From positions 62,001 through 126,000 of the forward strand of contig NW_026529251.1 in NCBI RefSeq assembly GCF_026262505.1: 64,000 bases of DNA, written 5' to 3'. Below the pieces are notes generated by a model. The model was not told where the DNA came from and did not search any database. It worked only from the letters and a program-made list of their open reading frames with translations. This document shows, piece by piece, positions 1-10,186 of the stretch (position 1 is the stretch's first letter; each line of letters opens with the position of its first letter). This DNA is from Trichomonas vaginalis G3 (Eukaryota > Parabasalia > Trichomonadida > Trichomonadidae). The translations under genes were made by a program, and so were the position numbers.

Positions 1-1327
1 TTGGTTGTTGTGTTGGTTGTTGTGTTGGTTGTTGTGTTGGTTTTGGTGCATGCCTATGTCTGTGTCCATGTGACGATGTAAATGTTTTAGGTAGTCCTGG
101 TGCAGGTGCTTCTCTTGGAGGGTTTGGTGGTATATAAATTCCAACAGCTGGTATATAAGTTCCACCAGCTGGCACATATGTTCCATCTGCAGCGTAATGT
201 CCTACCTGACTTTTCGTTCTTAAGAAAGCATTTACTAGGTCTGTTTTGGTCTGTTGTAACTCTTTTTCTTGACTTTCCACAACAGTTGCTCTAACGGCGT
301 CATAGGCACTTTGAACTACCTGTCTCGTTGCTGCATCTGTTATTTTCGTCATATTTTGTGCTACTTCTTTTAACTCTTTGTCGAAACCTTCAGACTTCAG
401 TTTCTTTCCAGATGAGAAGTCGTTCACTTGTTTCACCTTACTATGAAGAGCTTCGAAGGCGTTCTTAAAGTCAGCATTTGTTAAAGCTTCATTTGAACTG
501 TCTTCATCCGCTTGTATTTTTGTCCTTATTGACCCTATGAGTTGGGCTGCTTTAGCGTTGGCTTGGGCATCTAACCAGTCATTGTTAGCTTTTATATATT
601 CTGCGCTTTTCATTGCCTTTTGCATGGCTGCGTCGTTATTTTTACTTTCTTGTGCTAAGTTTTCATACTGTACGGTTTGGTTTTGCAAATGTAAAAGTTT
701 TTCTGCCTTTACATTTGCTTCAACTTCTTTTTTATACTCATCGCTATCCATATATGTCTTCAGGGCTTTTTGTTTTATCTCTTCATCTTTCAGTATTTTA
801 TATTGAGTAGTATGGTTTTTCAAATTTATGACATCTTGTTCCATTTTTGCTACTTCTGCTGCTTTTTCTGACACTTTTTTCGCATATTCCTCTGTACTTA
901 GTTCTTTCAGTTGTTCTTCTTTCTTCTTTTTCTCTACGTTTAACTCATTGAGTTTCTTTGTGTGTCTGTCATATTCTAGTTTCTTTTCGTTTTCACCTAT
1001 TTGCTTCTGTATGTCTATGTTTGACTTTTTGACATCTGCTATTTGATTTTTGAGTGAACTCAAATTCATTTGACTTTGAGGGTTATATGCTGTTCCGTCT
1101 GCAGCTCCACCATAGCCTGCCATTTTCGCTAAAAGTGCCGCTCTTAAACCTCCACTCTGTGCACCAAAAACTCGGTTTAAAAGCATAGGATTGCTTGACA
1201 TTTGTTGCAACATAGTGGGGTCATTCATCATTTGTTGTTGCAACTGTTGTTGTGGTGTCAGTTTTACTATTGGATGTTTCAATGCTCTCTTCCTCTTACG
1301 TATATTCTTACGTAGCTTACGTGGCAT
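1..1327 (-). CDS. Maverick A: large coiled-coil, Pro/Gln-rich structural protein (partial)
   Basis: This minus-strand gene starts at 1327 and reads open to the window edge, so only its first 440 or so residues are seen. It begins with a very basic stretch (MPRKLRKNIRKRKGA), then a Gln/Met-rich part, a long Lys/Glu-rich coiled coil, short repeats of the type GTYIPAGG, a His/Arg cluster (HGHRHRH) and the start of a Pro/Gln repeat (QQPTQQPTQ). A close relative is at 60595-62832 in element C, at the same place next to the right terminus. Family not recognised. The basic head and coiled coil suggest a virion core or DNA-binding structural role, which is inference. Confidence 0.75.
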   Translation of the reverse strand, partial: MPRKLRKNIRKRKRALKHPIVKLTPQQQLQQQMMNDPTMLQQMSSNPMLLNRVFGAQSGGLRAALLAKMAGYGGAADGTAYNPQSQMNLSSLKNQIADVKKSNIDIQKQIGENEKKLEYDRHTKKLNELNVEKKKKEEQLKELSTEEYAKKVSEKAAEVAKMEQDVINLKNHTTQYKILKDEEIKQKALKTYMDSDEYKKEVEANVKAEKLLHLQNQTVQYENLAQESKNNDAAMQKAMKSAEYIKANNDWLDAQANAKAAQLIGSIRTKIQADEDSSNEALTNADFKNAFEALHSKVKQVNDFSSGKKLKSEGFDKELKEVAQNMTKITDAATRQVVQSAYDAVRATVVESQEKELQQTKTDLVNAFLRTKSQVGHYAADGTYVPAGGTYIPAVGIYIPPNPPREAPAPGLPKTFTSSHGHRHRHAPKPTQQPTQQPTQQP

Positions 1328-1354
1328 TTTAAGTGAAGTTAAAAAGCGGTTTTT

Positions 1355-1408
1355 GACAGATGTTTATATGACACTTTCTCCGGTTTATAGGACCTCTCTC
1401 ATATTCTA
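1355..1408. repeat. 54-bp inverted repeat arm (left)
   Basis: This 54-bp block is the exact reverse complement of 1992-2045. It carries, antisense, the last coding part of the Dam-like methyltransferase seen whole at 39159-39977. The first half (GACAGATGTTTATATGACAC) is also found at the right end of element C near 62855. Confidence 0.9.
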
Positions 1409-1604
1409 TCTTGTTAAGACTTCCTGGACTGTTGTCAAAATGTCATGTTGTCTCATTTTTTCAGAGAAGTTGGTTTAACCGAGGGACCGAGGGACCGAGG
1501 GACCTGGTGACGTAGCGACGATAGACCCTTACTTGTCCGGACATAGTTCTACTATTTTGAGTCCTCTACCGAAAAGTCAACAGCAACGACTTTCAAAAAT
1601 TTTT
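1409..1604. other. Subterminal non-coding DNA of Maverick A
   Basis: No gene is seen. The stretch holds a short tandem repeat of GAGGGACC near 1483-1503. It separates the large structural gene from the terminal hairpins. Confidence 0.5.
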
Positions 1605-1754
1605 AGGGCTAGAAGGCACGAAGTGCCTGGGAAGCCCGCTTCACCCAAAAAAACCTCATTTTATATAAACTGCATGTTATACTAAACATCTTCAGGGGGC
1701 TAGAGGGGCGCAGCCCTGGAAGCCCCAATACCTTTTTTTTTTTTTTTTTTTTTT
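1605..1754. repeat. Right terminus of Maverick A, compound
   Basis: Two nested-hairpin blocks lie in a row. The inner one (1605-1638) matches the right end of element C (stem GGCAC/GTGCC, outer stem AGGGCT/AGCCC). The outer one (1695-1726) plus the poly-T (1733-1754) matches the LEFT end of element C in inverted orientation, including an inverted copy of GAAGATGTTTAGTATAA. The end therefore looks rebuilt from both element termini. Confidence 0.8.
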
Positions 1755-1919
1755 ATTCATAAAGATTTTCCAAAAATATGATACCGCAAAATTAAAAAGT
1801 GACGTCTTGAGTGGAGTCAAAGGTCGAAATTGCTAGCTAAATGTTTTTTTAGCGAAATTGCGTATTGTACTTTTTTTCGCAAAACGAAACCCTTAACCTA
1901 TATTATATTCTTTTCAAAG
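1755..1919. other. Spacer between two Maverick ends
   Basis: About 165 bases of AT-rich DNA lie between the poly-T of element A and the poly-A of element B. No ORF or motif is recognised. It is probably host DNA, but no flanking duplication can be tested because the partner ends are not in the window. Confidence 0.5.
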
Positions 1920-1991
1920 AAAAAAAAAAAAAAAAAAAAAAAAGGTAGTGGGGCTTCCAGGCACTTCGTGCCCTCTAGCCCCGAAGATGTT
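1920..1991. repeat. Left terminus of Maverick B
   Basis: Poly-A (1920-1943) is followed by GGTAGTGGGGCTTCCAGG, a nested hairpin (1950-1982; inner stem GGCAC-TTC-GTGCC, outer stem GGGGCT/AGCCCC) and GAAGATGTTTAGA. The layout equals the left end of element C at 38899-38990, but the inner stem is the version found at C's right end. Confidence 0.85.
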
Positions 1992-2045
1992 TAGAATATG
2001 AGAGAGGTCCTATAAACCGGAGAAAGTGTCATATAAACATCTGTC
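1992..2045. repeat. 54-bp inverted repeat arm (right)
   Basis: This is the exact inverted partner of 1355-1408. Here it lies in sense orientation and contains the last part of the Dam-like gene, directly after the left terminus. The rest of that gene is absent from element B. Confidence 0.9.
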
Positions 2046-2055
2046 ATTTTACTCA

Positions 2056-2505
2056 GAATTTTCATGAAATTTACACCAAAAATATATTTTAGGGTAGAAG
2101 GGTATATCTAACCTCTTTTCTAACCTCTTTTCTACCCTCTTGAATTTTCATGAAATTTACACCAAAAATATATTTTAGGGTAGAAGGGTATATCTAACCT
2201 CTTTTCTAACCTCTTTTCTACCCTCTTGAATTTTCATGAAATTTACACCAAAAAATATATTTTAGGGTAGAAGGGTATATCTAACCTCTTTTCTAACCTC
2301 TTGAATTTTCATGAAATTTACACCAAAAATATATTTTAGGGTAGAAGGGTATATCTAACCTCTTTTCTAACCTCTTTTCTACCCTCTTGAATTTTCATGA
2401 AATTTACACCAAAAATATATTTTAGGGTAGAAGGGTATATCTAACCTCTTTTCTAACCTCTTTTCTACCCTCTTGAATTTTCATGAAATTTACACCAAAA
2501 AATAT
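2056..2505. repeat. 86-bp tandem repeat array
   Basis: Five units and part of a sixth are seen, with starts at 2056, 2142, 2228, 2303, 2389 and 2475. Units are 86 bp, one being 75 bp. Each carries GAATTTTCATGAAATTTACA, ATATTTTAGGGTAGAAGGG and runs of TCTAACCTCTTTTC. The array occupies the place where element C has its Dam-like gene. Confidence 0.9.
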
Positions 2506-2518
2506 ACTACTAGGGTCA

Positions 2519-2995
2519 TTTACGAAGAAATCTCAACAAAGTCTTTACGATGAAGTCTTGACAAAGTCTTTACGAAGAAGTCTCAACAAAGTCTTTACGA
2601 AGAAGTCTCAACAAAGTCTTTACGAAGAAGTCTCAACAAAGTCTTTACGAAGAAGTCTTAACAAAGTCTTTACGAAGAAATTCATGAAAATTCAAGAGGG
2701 TAGAAAAGAGGTTAGAAAAGAGGTTAGATATACCCTTCTACCCTAAAATATATTTTTGGGTCATTTACGAAGAAGTCTCAACAAAGTCTTTACGAAGAAG
2801 TCTCAACAAAGTCTTTACGAAGAAATCTCAACAAAACATAGACAAGAAAGTTCATGAAAATTCAAGAGGGTAGAAATGAGGTTAGAAAAGAGGTTAGATA
2901 TACCCTTCTACCCTAAAATATATTTTTGGGTCATTTACACTCATTTACGAAGAAATCTCAACAAAGTCTTTACGAAGAAGTCATAACAAAGAAAT
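2519..2995. repeat. 24-bp tandem repeats with inverted 86-bp-type units
   Basis: Short repeats (TCTTTACGAAGAAGTCTCAA) are interrupted at about 2681-2760 and 2845-2935 by reversed copies of the 86-bp unit type (AGAGGTTAGATATACCCTTC). The two repeat families therefore form a large imperfect inverted structure with 2056-2505. The open plus-strand frame across them is a by-product of the repeats. Confidence 0.8.
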
Positions 2996-3010
2996 TTTAT
3001 TAGTAAGTAA

Positions 3011-3142
3011 ATGTGGTTTGAAATAGGACTACTTGTTTTAGGTTTTTTCCATTGTGTCATTTATTTATTTGACGTGGCAGAAAGATATAGAGAATATGAA
3101 GATGAACCAATGTCTGCAAATGTTCAGCATATGTACTCGTAA
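3011..3142 (+). CDS. Small single-pass membrane protein (43 aa), element B
   Basis: The frame begins MWFEIGLLVLGFFHCVIYLF, a clear hydrophobic helix, followed by a charged tail rich in Glu and Tyr. The same gene is at 39962-40093 in element C, where it overlaps the end of the Dam-like gene. Conservation in two elements supports a real gene. Function unknown; a small virion or host-membrane protein is possible. Confidence 0.7.
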   Translation: MWFEIGLLVLGFFHCVIYLFDVAERYREYEDEPMSANVQHMYS

Positions 3143-3165
3143 GAGATATTTTTATCTAATATTAA

Positions 3166-3528
3166 ATGGACGCACAGAACTTAGCGAATGCACAGCAACC
3201 TGGACAACCAAACCCAGAGAATATTCCAAATGAAGTTAGAATACAAACTGCAATGGCAAACTATGGTCAAGTGCCAACAGATGTACAAATGCAAACTGCC
3301 ATGTCAAATGACGCTGCGTTAGGCTTACCACCATGGTATGCAAATATGAGATGGAAAGAGTTTTATACAAACCCTGAAGTGGGATATAAACAACTCTATG
3401 CAGATGACGCGAACACAGGAGTTGACCCAGAGTATGTTTTCTACCAGAGGAGAAATAGAATGTATGAGCTCCAGTTAAAAAATGCTATGGAACTCAACAG
3501 GAAACGTAAGAGACTAGGTGGACATTAG
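3166..3528 (+). CDS. Maverick protein of unknown function (120 aa), element B
   Basis: The protein starts MDAQNLANAQQPGQ and has a Gln/Asn-rich head, the imperfect internal repeat IQTAMANYGQVPTDVQMQTA, a Trp/Tyr-rich centre and a basic C-terminus (NRKRKRLGGH). It is almost identical to 40117-40479. The T-rich leader TATTTTTATCTAATATTAA lies just before the ATG. It sits between the small membrane protein and the amphipathic protein, spaced by about 20 bases on each side. No known family is recognised; the basic tail may bind nucleic acid. Confidence 0.75.
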   Translation: MDAQNLANAQQPGQPNPENIPNEVRIQTAMANYGQVPTDVQMQTAMSNDAALGLPPWYANMRWKEFYTNPEVGYKQLYADDANTGVDPEYVFYQRRNRMYELQLKNAMELNRKRKRLGGH

Positions 3529-3546
3529 ATTTTTACATATAGTAAA

Positions 3547-3789
3547 ATGGGTTTCTTTGGAAGAATAGGAAACTTCTTTCGAAATGTTGGAAGAGGTATA
3601 TGGAATGGAATAAAAACCGTAGGAAGAGGAATTTGGAACGGAGTCAAAAATATTGGTAAAAGAGTAGGTCAGTTCGTTGGTATTATACCTAAAGACCCTG
3701 AACCAGAAGAACAAGCTCCTGTTATACAACAGCCTGAACCTGCACCACAGTCTAGTTGGCAACCAAATCCAACACCTCAACCGTATTAA
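3547..3789 (+). CDS. Amphipathic Trp/Gly protein with Pro-rich tail (80 aa), element B
   Basis: Residues 1-45 form a strongly amphipathic basic helix built from repeated GRGIWNGIK-like units, starting MGFFGRIGNFF. Residues 50-80 are Pro/Gln-rich and end PTPQPY. The layout resembles membrane-lytic minor capsid proteins such as adenovirus protein VI, but this is by physical character only. The counterpart is 40498-40740. Confidence 0.7.
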   Translation: MGFFGRIGNFFRNVGRGIWNGIKTVGRGIWNGVKNIGKRVGQFVGIIPKDPEPEEQAPVIQQPEPAPQSSWQPNPTPQPY

Positions 3790-3793
3790 AAAA

Positions 3794-4642
3794 TTATATT
3801 TTTATCGTTCGATAGTAGTTGTATATGAAACTAAGTTCTAAGTAAAACGCATGGTATAATGGAATTATTCTTTTTCTTCCATCTGTAGTAAACCATACTT
3901 GAAAGTCTGAAATACTTCCACTTGGTGGTTCGTATAACTTTGTAGGTTTTTCGTAAAAGTCATTTGCCAAGCATAAAAAAGAGTTTTGCGCACCAGAAAA
4001 TGAAGCATGAACTATAATAGCATCTGAGTCGAAAACATCTTTAAATAAATATGGTTCATCTCTTGCATATCGACTGTAAATATTTGCTAAAGGAAGTTTG
4101 ACTTTCTGATTTAACATTCTTTGCAAATAATACCATGACATTGCAGTGAATTCTGTATATATTTGTTCGTCTTTCTTTGGATTGTCTTCGTAGATTTGAA
4201 ATGACACTTGTGAATTTTGTTTGTCATATACAATTCTCACATAAAGTGTGCTCTCGGTATTTGCATATTCATCAGCATATTTTGCATAACATGAATTTAT
4301 TTTATCTTCTATATTTTTTAACGCAGTCTGTAGAGAAGATGAAAGGTCAACTTGTATTAGCTCAATTTCTTCCCACATTTTTCGTTTCCCTTCAGATATA
4401 TAATCTATATGAAACCTTACAATAAATGGAAAACTTTTATCTTCTACAGACACAAACTTCATTCTACGAAAGCCAATAGCTTTTGTGACAGATGGGTCTC
4501 TTAGCCATCTTAATGGGTAGTCAAAACGATAGCCTTCATGCTTTACGGTCTCTGTCTCAAACTTTTGACCGACATTAGTAAAAAGTTCATCTAATGGTTT
4601 AGTTGTAGCAACTCTTGAATTTTCTTTTTCTATTGGAAGCAT
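3794..4642 (-). CDS. Maverick 282-aa protein, jelly-roll candidate, element B
   Basis: A minus-strand gene convergent with the amphipathic protein (5-base gap) and divergent from the fibre gene (18-base gap). The C-terminal part (SDFQVWFTTDGRKR, then an alternating hydrophobic strand) resembles the last strands of jelly-roll capsid proteins of Polintons; this is inference. Relatives are 40745-41593 (near identical) and 46077-46935 (distant). No catalytic motif was seen. Confidence 0.7.
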   Translation of the reverse strand: MLPIEKENSRVATTKPLDELFTNVGQKFETETVKHEGYRFDYPLRWLRDPSVTKAIGFRRMKFVSVEDKSFPFIVRFHIDYISEGKRKMWEEIELIQVDLSSSLQTALKNIEDKINSCYAKYADEYANTESTLYVRIVYDKQNSQVSFQIYEDNPKKDEQIYTEFTAMSWYYLQRMLNQKVKLPLANIYSRYARDEPYLFKDVFDSDAIIVHASFSGAQNSFLCLANDFYEKPTKLYEPPSGSISDFQVWFTTDGRKRIIPLYHAFYLELSFIYNYYRTIKI

Positions 4643-4660
4643 ATTTTATCTAGAATAAAA
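4643..4660. promoter_or_regulatory. Minimal divergent promoter, element B
   Basis: Only ATTTTATCTAGAATAAAA separates two start codons pointing away from each other. The same 18 bases recur at 41594-41611. Confidence 0.6.
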
Positions 4661-5950
4661 ATGTCAAATGAAACAGCGTCTATGAGAGAAATACAACACA
4701 ACCGACAACTCATTGTGCAAGCTCTAAATAAGAACACAACAAACTTTTCAAACTATTCTAAGATATCTGAGTCATTGAAAGAAGGAAACTTAAAACTGAC
4801 ATTAAACCCAATGACAGATGAGTTTCTGTTTCAAGACAATAAGAACCATACTGTCTGTATAAATCCAACAAAAGGAACTTTAAACGAGAAACCTATAAAT
4901 GAACTTCTTTTGAAAGCAGATATTGACAACAAAGCTGACAAAGAGTATGTCATTGAAAAAGTTCAAGAAGAACATGACAGAGCAGATGCAACATATGCAA
5001 CAAAAGAGGATGTTGAAAAGAAAGCTGACAAAGAGTATGTTGACGATGAGTTAGCATATCTGGCTAGTGGGTTAGTGAAGAAGGCAGATAAGGAATATGT
5101 GGATGAAAAAGACAATGAAATTATAAAAAGGGTTGAATGGTACCATGAACGGACATCGAAGATTTTAGAAGGTAAAGCCAATACAGGGTGGGTTTCAGGA
5201 TGTTTAGACCTTAAAGCCGACAAAGAAACTGTAGATATGTTGACACAAACGGTTTCAAGTCATACCAGAGGTTTAATGGAAGATGGACAACAGTTGAAAG
5301 AGCTTGAGAAAGGTGTTACAGAGTTAAGGAATACAAAAGCAGACTCGACATGGATAGCTGGATATGTAGATGCAACAAAAGAACGTATTTTAGCATGGAC
5401 AGAAGGAACATACCCACAAAAATATCATAGACATAGCATCTCTGACGTAAATGAACTTGAAGAAAAGTTATATAAAAAAGCAGACAAAACAGAGCTTCAA
5501 ACATTAAAGACAGAAATACTTCAAACAGTATATCCTATAGGTTCTATTTATACGTCAATGAACTCTACCAGACCAGAAGTAGTACTTGGTCTCGGAACTT
5601 GGACTCAAATAGTCGACAGGTTTTTGTATTGTGCAAACTCTTCAAAGGAAACAGGTGGAAGTAAAACGATTTCAGGTGCAAATTTACCTGCGCACAGTCA
5701 CTACGTAAGTTTAACTACATCTCGAGAAGGTGGGCATAGGCATAAATATTGGGATTGGACAGGAATGACAAAAGGTAAAGGATATGATGTTAAAGACAAC
5801 GTTCAGTTTGCTATAAATTGTTACTTGGATAACACTGAGGTAGGAGGAGACCATACACATTTCGTTTCAGGGTATACGCAACAACGGGACAAAGTAAAGA
5901 CTACATGCCACCTTACATGACAGTTTACGCATGGTATAGAAATGCTTAGT
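4661..5950 (+). CDS. Phage-style trimeric tail-fibre protein, element B
   Basis: The head (about 85 residues) is nearly identical to the element C fibre at 41612. The stalk carries KADKEYVD-type repeats, and the tip begins IYPIGSIYTSMNSTRP and contains LPAHSHYV, the His-x-His pattern of phage short-tail-fibre and collar domains. Such proteins are homotrimers that bind surfaces. The stalk is shorter and differently arranged than in C. The gene looks nearly whole, with about one break near its 3' end. Confidence 0.75.
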
Positions 5951-6243
5951 CGTCATTTTCAACTTCTTTAGCATATTCGTCAGGAGTTGTCTTATATTTG
6001 TTAGGAACTGTCTTTGAAAGTATACCACCTTGAACTTTGACAAGTTTGAAACGAGGTCTGACAATAGTAGTTTTATCTTCTGCTTGCAGTCTGTACATTT
6101 TGCCATGTTTGCCTAAAACTTCATAATATTCTCTTGTATACTTTCTTCTATTTTTACGAACACGAATGTGAGTACCTGTCGGGTTCCCATTGTTGTCATA
6201 GTCAATAGTATTTTCATATGGGTCGCGTTTAGGTATTTCTATT
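5947..6243 (-). pseudogene. Fragment of Maverick integrase type 2 (C-terminal part), element B
   Basis: Matches the C-terminal third of the element C integrase (42994-43953), convergent with the fibre as in C. It ends abruptly at about 6243, where sequence of a different integrase begins. Fossil fragment. Confidence 0.8.
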
Positions 6244-7076
6244 TAGATTAAAACGCAATAGAGTCGTCGGCAGCTTTTATAAGATATCCATTACCTTGCG
6301 TAGAGTCTACAATATAATAATTTCTACTTAACCTTAAACGTTTCTTTGTCAACGGTTTGTCGTCAAGAACTACACGAACTTTTGTACCAGGAATGAGGGG
6401 TAAATTGTGTGAATTTCTGATATTTTGTGTTTGGCTTCGTTTCTTTTGTATATACTTTTCTTCTTGTTGTTGTGTCATTGAATTTGGTGTATGTCCTGTT
6501 GTAGAATGTGTTGAGGAATTATATACTTCGAGAAAATGTTTCATTGTTTCTTCGGTAAAGTCCCGCTCTTGTTTAAATCTCTGAGAGTCTTATGAAGCGG
6601 TTTATTGATGCCGAGTATGTTATGGTTATGGTCTTTCAGTAGTGTAGTGATTATGTTATGCTTAATGAGAAATTCTGTGATTTCATTGCTGAGGTATGCA
6701 CTGTCTTGGTCTGATGTTAAAGTACTTGGGTTATGTTCTGCTACAAACTTTTGTAAAACTCTTAACACTTCACGATGTCCTTTATTTTTCATTGGATATG
6801 CATATGCTTTACGAGTGTTAACATTTATGAAGATGAGGAATGGTTTATGTCCTCCTTTTCTGCTTTGAATGAGAGTGTTCAAATTGTATGCGTCAGGAGT
6901 GTTGAGTAAATTGGTAAAAAGTAGTCGTAAGGGTTTATTTTTGTTTGATGTACAACATTTTTGTCAAAGAACCTTTTCACTTCAGCTCTGTTAGTAAATC
7001 CCCAACTCTTTGCAGCTTCATTGAACTTCTTAAATGACCTCCATGGATGTTGTTCGAATACTTCTTTCAAGCTCAT
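6244..7076 (-). pseudogene. Maverick integrase type 1, incomplete noisy copy
   Basis: Copy of 24745-25586, carrying the first three quarters of the retrovirus-type integrase. It is truncated at the junction with the type 2 fragment and broken in a few places. Part of the large second copy 6244-22259. Confidence 0.85.
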
Positions 7077-7079
7077 TTA

Positions 7080-10000
7080 TGAAAGTTAAAGATTTTAACC
7101 AAACTCGTATCCAAGCGTGCATTGTTATATAAGGAGCATATAATCTTTTCCATTACCTGCTGGGTCTGTAATACCAGCTACAACATGTGTATGATTTCCT
7201 GCAGTTCCACAGAAAATACCTGTGCTAACATCTTTGGGGTCATCTGAGATATCATATCTGTTCATTCCCTGTCTATTCGAACCCGCTGCAAGATTTATAT
7301 AACCTCTTTTTGTTATGATGTGAATGGTTTCCTTCCACAGATGTTCTTCCACTGAACCTATGCATATGTGAAGGAAGTTTTCAATACCTATTTTCTTTGA
7401 ACCTCCCATCTTCATTGACTGCGTATTAGTGTAGAATGGAAAACTGTCAACTATTTCATACCACACTACCACCAAATAAAGTGTTTGGATTTATTGGATT
7501 CATAGACGTATAAACAGCTCCTATAGGATATATTAAATCATATATGCTCTCATAACTCTATAAACATATTCTAAAGAACTTATGTCATTAAATACCATTT
7601 GGAATGTATCTCCCGGATGAAATGTTGCATTTGTTTCCACTTTTATAATGTAATGTTAGTTCAATAGAATTATCCAAGAAAAAATTCAAAAGTATCTGGT
7701 TGAAGACCTCTTAACAAATTCAAATGGAGTTGCTGGTTCACCATTTATAATTTCTGTTGTAAATGTCATTGTATCTGGTTTCGAAAATTTCTTTGTTAGT
7801 TCTGCATCCACATAAGCTTTATCTGTCTTCTTATCTAACATTGTTGGTAAGTTCATATGCTCAAAAGTTTCTGGCAGTACTTTCAATGTTCCTGCAACTC
7901 TTATCTAAACTGTTAAGAGTATCTTTTACGCTTTGTACTTGGATTTTCTAATGGTGCACTTGAACCAAGGTCAAAGTTCAATATTATGTCGTCTGCTCAA
8001 CAGTAGTGAAGGATTTATGTGTATGGTTCTTGTCAACTTTACTGTCTAATGTAGCTTGAAGTTCATTTATATCGGAGATGTTGTGTTTATGAGATTTCAA
8101 AACTTTTGTTCATTGCTTCGAGTTCAACTTTGTCAGCTTTACTTTTAATAGCATCTTCAAACGTTATTTTTGCCTTAACTCTCAAAGTAAATCTTGGTTC
8201 AACTAATACACCGTTAACATTGAAGTAATAGAGCATAAAATTTCACCGGTATAACCAAATGCTTCTGGTGCTTTAGCTACATTCATACTGTACAGTACAG
8301 CTTATGTCATAACCTTTAGCACGAATGTATTTATATCTTCTTTCATTAACATTTTTTGTCTTCGCTTCATCACTTCGTGTTAAATATCCATGGTAGTCCG
8401 TTATAATCTGTTCGTCTGAAGTATATAATGAACATGGTTCTTGTTCCGCTTTACTATTTAATGTAGCTTGAAGTTCATTTATATGGAGATATTGTGTTTA
8501 TGAGATTTCAAAAACTTTGTTCATTGCGTCAAGTTCATTTTGTCCGCTTTTACTATTAATGTAGCTTGAAGTTCATTATATCGGAGATATTTGTGTTTAT
8601 GTTCTTTATCTGCTTTTTCGGCTAATTTCTCTTCTATCTCATTTATTTCAAGTTCATGCCTACCACCACCTCCCGAAGAAGTATTTTTTCTTCAGCTCTT
8701 GAAGAACGTCCACTTCGCCATCTTTTGGTCAATAAGAGACTTTGTGTTAAAACCTTTCCTGTCTTAATGGATGTTTGTAAAACTTCTTCTTCACCGTGTT
8801 CGGGGTCATGGTCGTCATCATATCTTGTGAAATCAGAGATGTTGTCATACATTAAGCATATCTGTCTCAAAAGTTCTGCTATTTGAAACTGGAACGAAAG
8901 ATATACAGAACTTTCATCATCTCCTAAAGTCAAGTCTGCTTTCTTAAGTATTTCTTGAATGTATGCAATGAGAACAGAGTACCTTGGAAAATATTCGAAC
9001 AATATTTCATTAGCTGTTGGTTTTGGTGGTTCTTCTGGAGTTTCTGTTGTTCTGTTCCTTCTGTTGGAGTTTCTGCATCTCTTGACTTCAATGCTCTTGC
9101 TCTCAAAGACCTAAAATGTTAGAGCACCGGGTTTACAAAGGACTTTATAAAATGCTTTAATAGTTCCTGGTAAGTTATTGTTAGCATTAAGTAAGTTCCT
9201 TATGCTTCCATCATGTACGTCCATAGCACTATGTAAAAAATCTATACTTTTCTTGTAGTCAGCAATAGACTGACTGTGATTTTTTAAAGATTGTCAATAC
9301 CTTTAAGCCAATCTTCATGCATGTCTTGATACTGAGCCAAGAATATCATTTGTTCCTTTAGTGTATTTTGTGCTTGTCGTAAAGTATCCAATCCCGTACG
9401 TGCAGTTGTTTGCTATACGTCTTACAGTATCTATTTGACTCCTTGTTTCTTGCATCCAACCAGATAAAGTTTTAATAGTATCCGAACCATTTGAAATGAA
9501 GTTCAAAGCATTTTTAACGTCATTTAAAACTTCTTCACCAAGGACTGCCCATATCTTTCCGATTTGGTATTGAAGAACTCCATTATGAAGCAGCTGTTAA
9601 ACCAGTATTTATAAGGTCCGCATATCCATGATTTAGCAGTTTTTCCATCCTTTCCATCCTTTCCATCCAAACCGTTTCGCCTTGAGGTCCTTGTATTCCT
9701 TGTATTCCTTGTATTCCTTGTGGTCCTTGAGGTCCGGTGTCACCCTTCCTCCTTTCAGTTCATCTTTATGTTCGTTATAATATTCTAATTTCATAAGTGT
9801 ACATCATTACTGCTACCAGCAACGCCAAGAATTTGTTTCTCATTCATGACTAAATTCTTTAAGCATTTAATGTTGTCGTCAAATCGAAAGCTCTTTAACA
9901 ATTCAATGAGAACATTCAGTACTTTCACTAATGAGGCATCTACTGTAGAATTTATATATTGCACCGTTCCATCATTTATGATAGGAACCTTTCTTGTTGT

Positions 10001-10169
10001 AATGAATGGGTCATAAGTGTTTAAAAGTATCGAAATCAATGACTTTTTTAGTTTTTCCATCGTCAATGACTAAATCATTGCCTTCAATGGTTAAAGTTGA
10101 GTTTTCGTTTACTAGTTCATGTGCTCTTCTTGCTTCATTTGTTTCATACGCATATGCAGCAATAGTCAT
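7080..10169 (-). pseudogene. Collagen-stalk fibre protein, broken copy
   Basis: Full-length counterpart of 25606-28674, with the same collagen-like part, HKHNISDINELQ repeats and tip. It is broken in well over ten places, almost all by very small length changes, which looks more like sequence quality than long decay. Confidence 0.85.
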
Positions 10170-10186
10170 ATTTTAATGAGAATAAA
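10170..10186. promoter_or_regulatory. Minimal divergent promoter, copy
   Basis: Same 17-base spacer as 28675-28691, lying between the fibre and jelly-roll candidate genes. Confidence 0.5.

Noticed and set aside
2483-2746. Plus-strand frame over the 24-bp repeats
   Set aside because: Its protein is only the repeat unit translated, and it crosses two repeat families.
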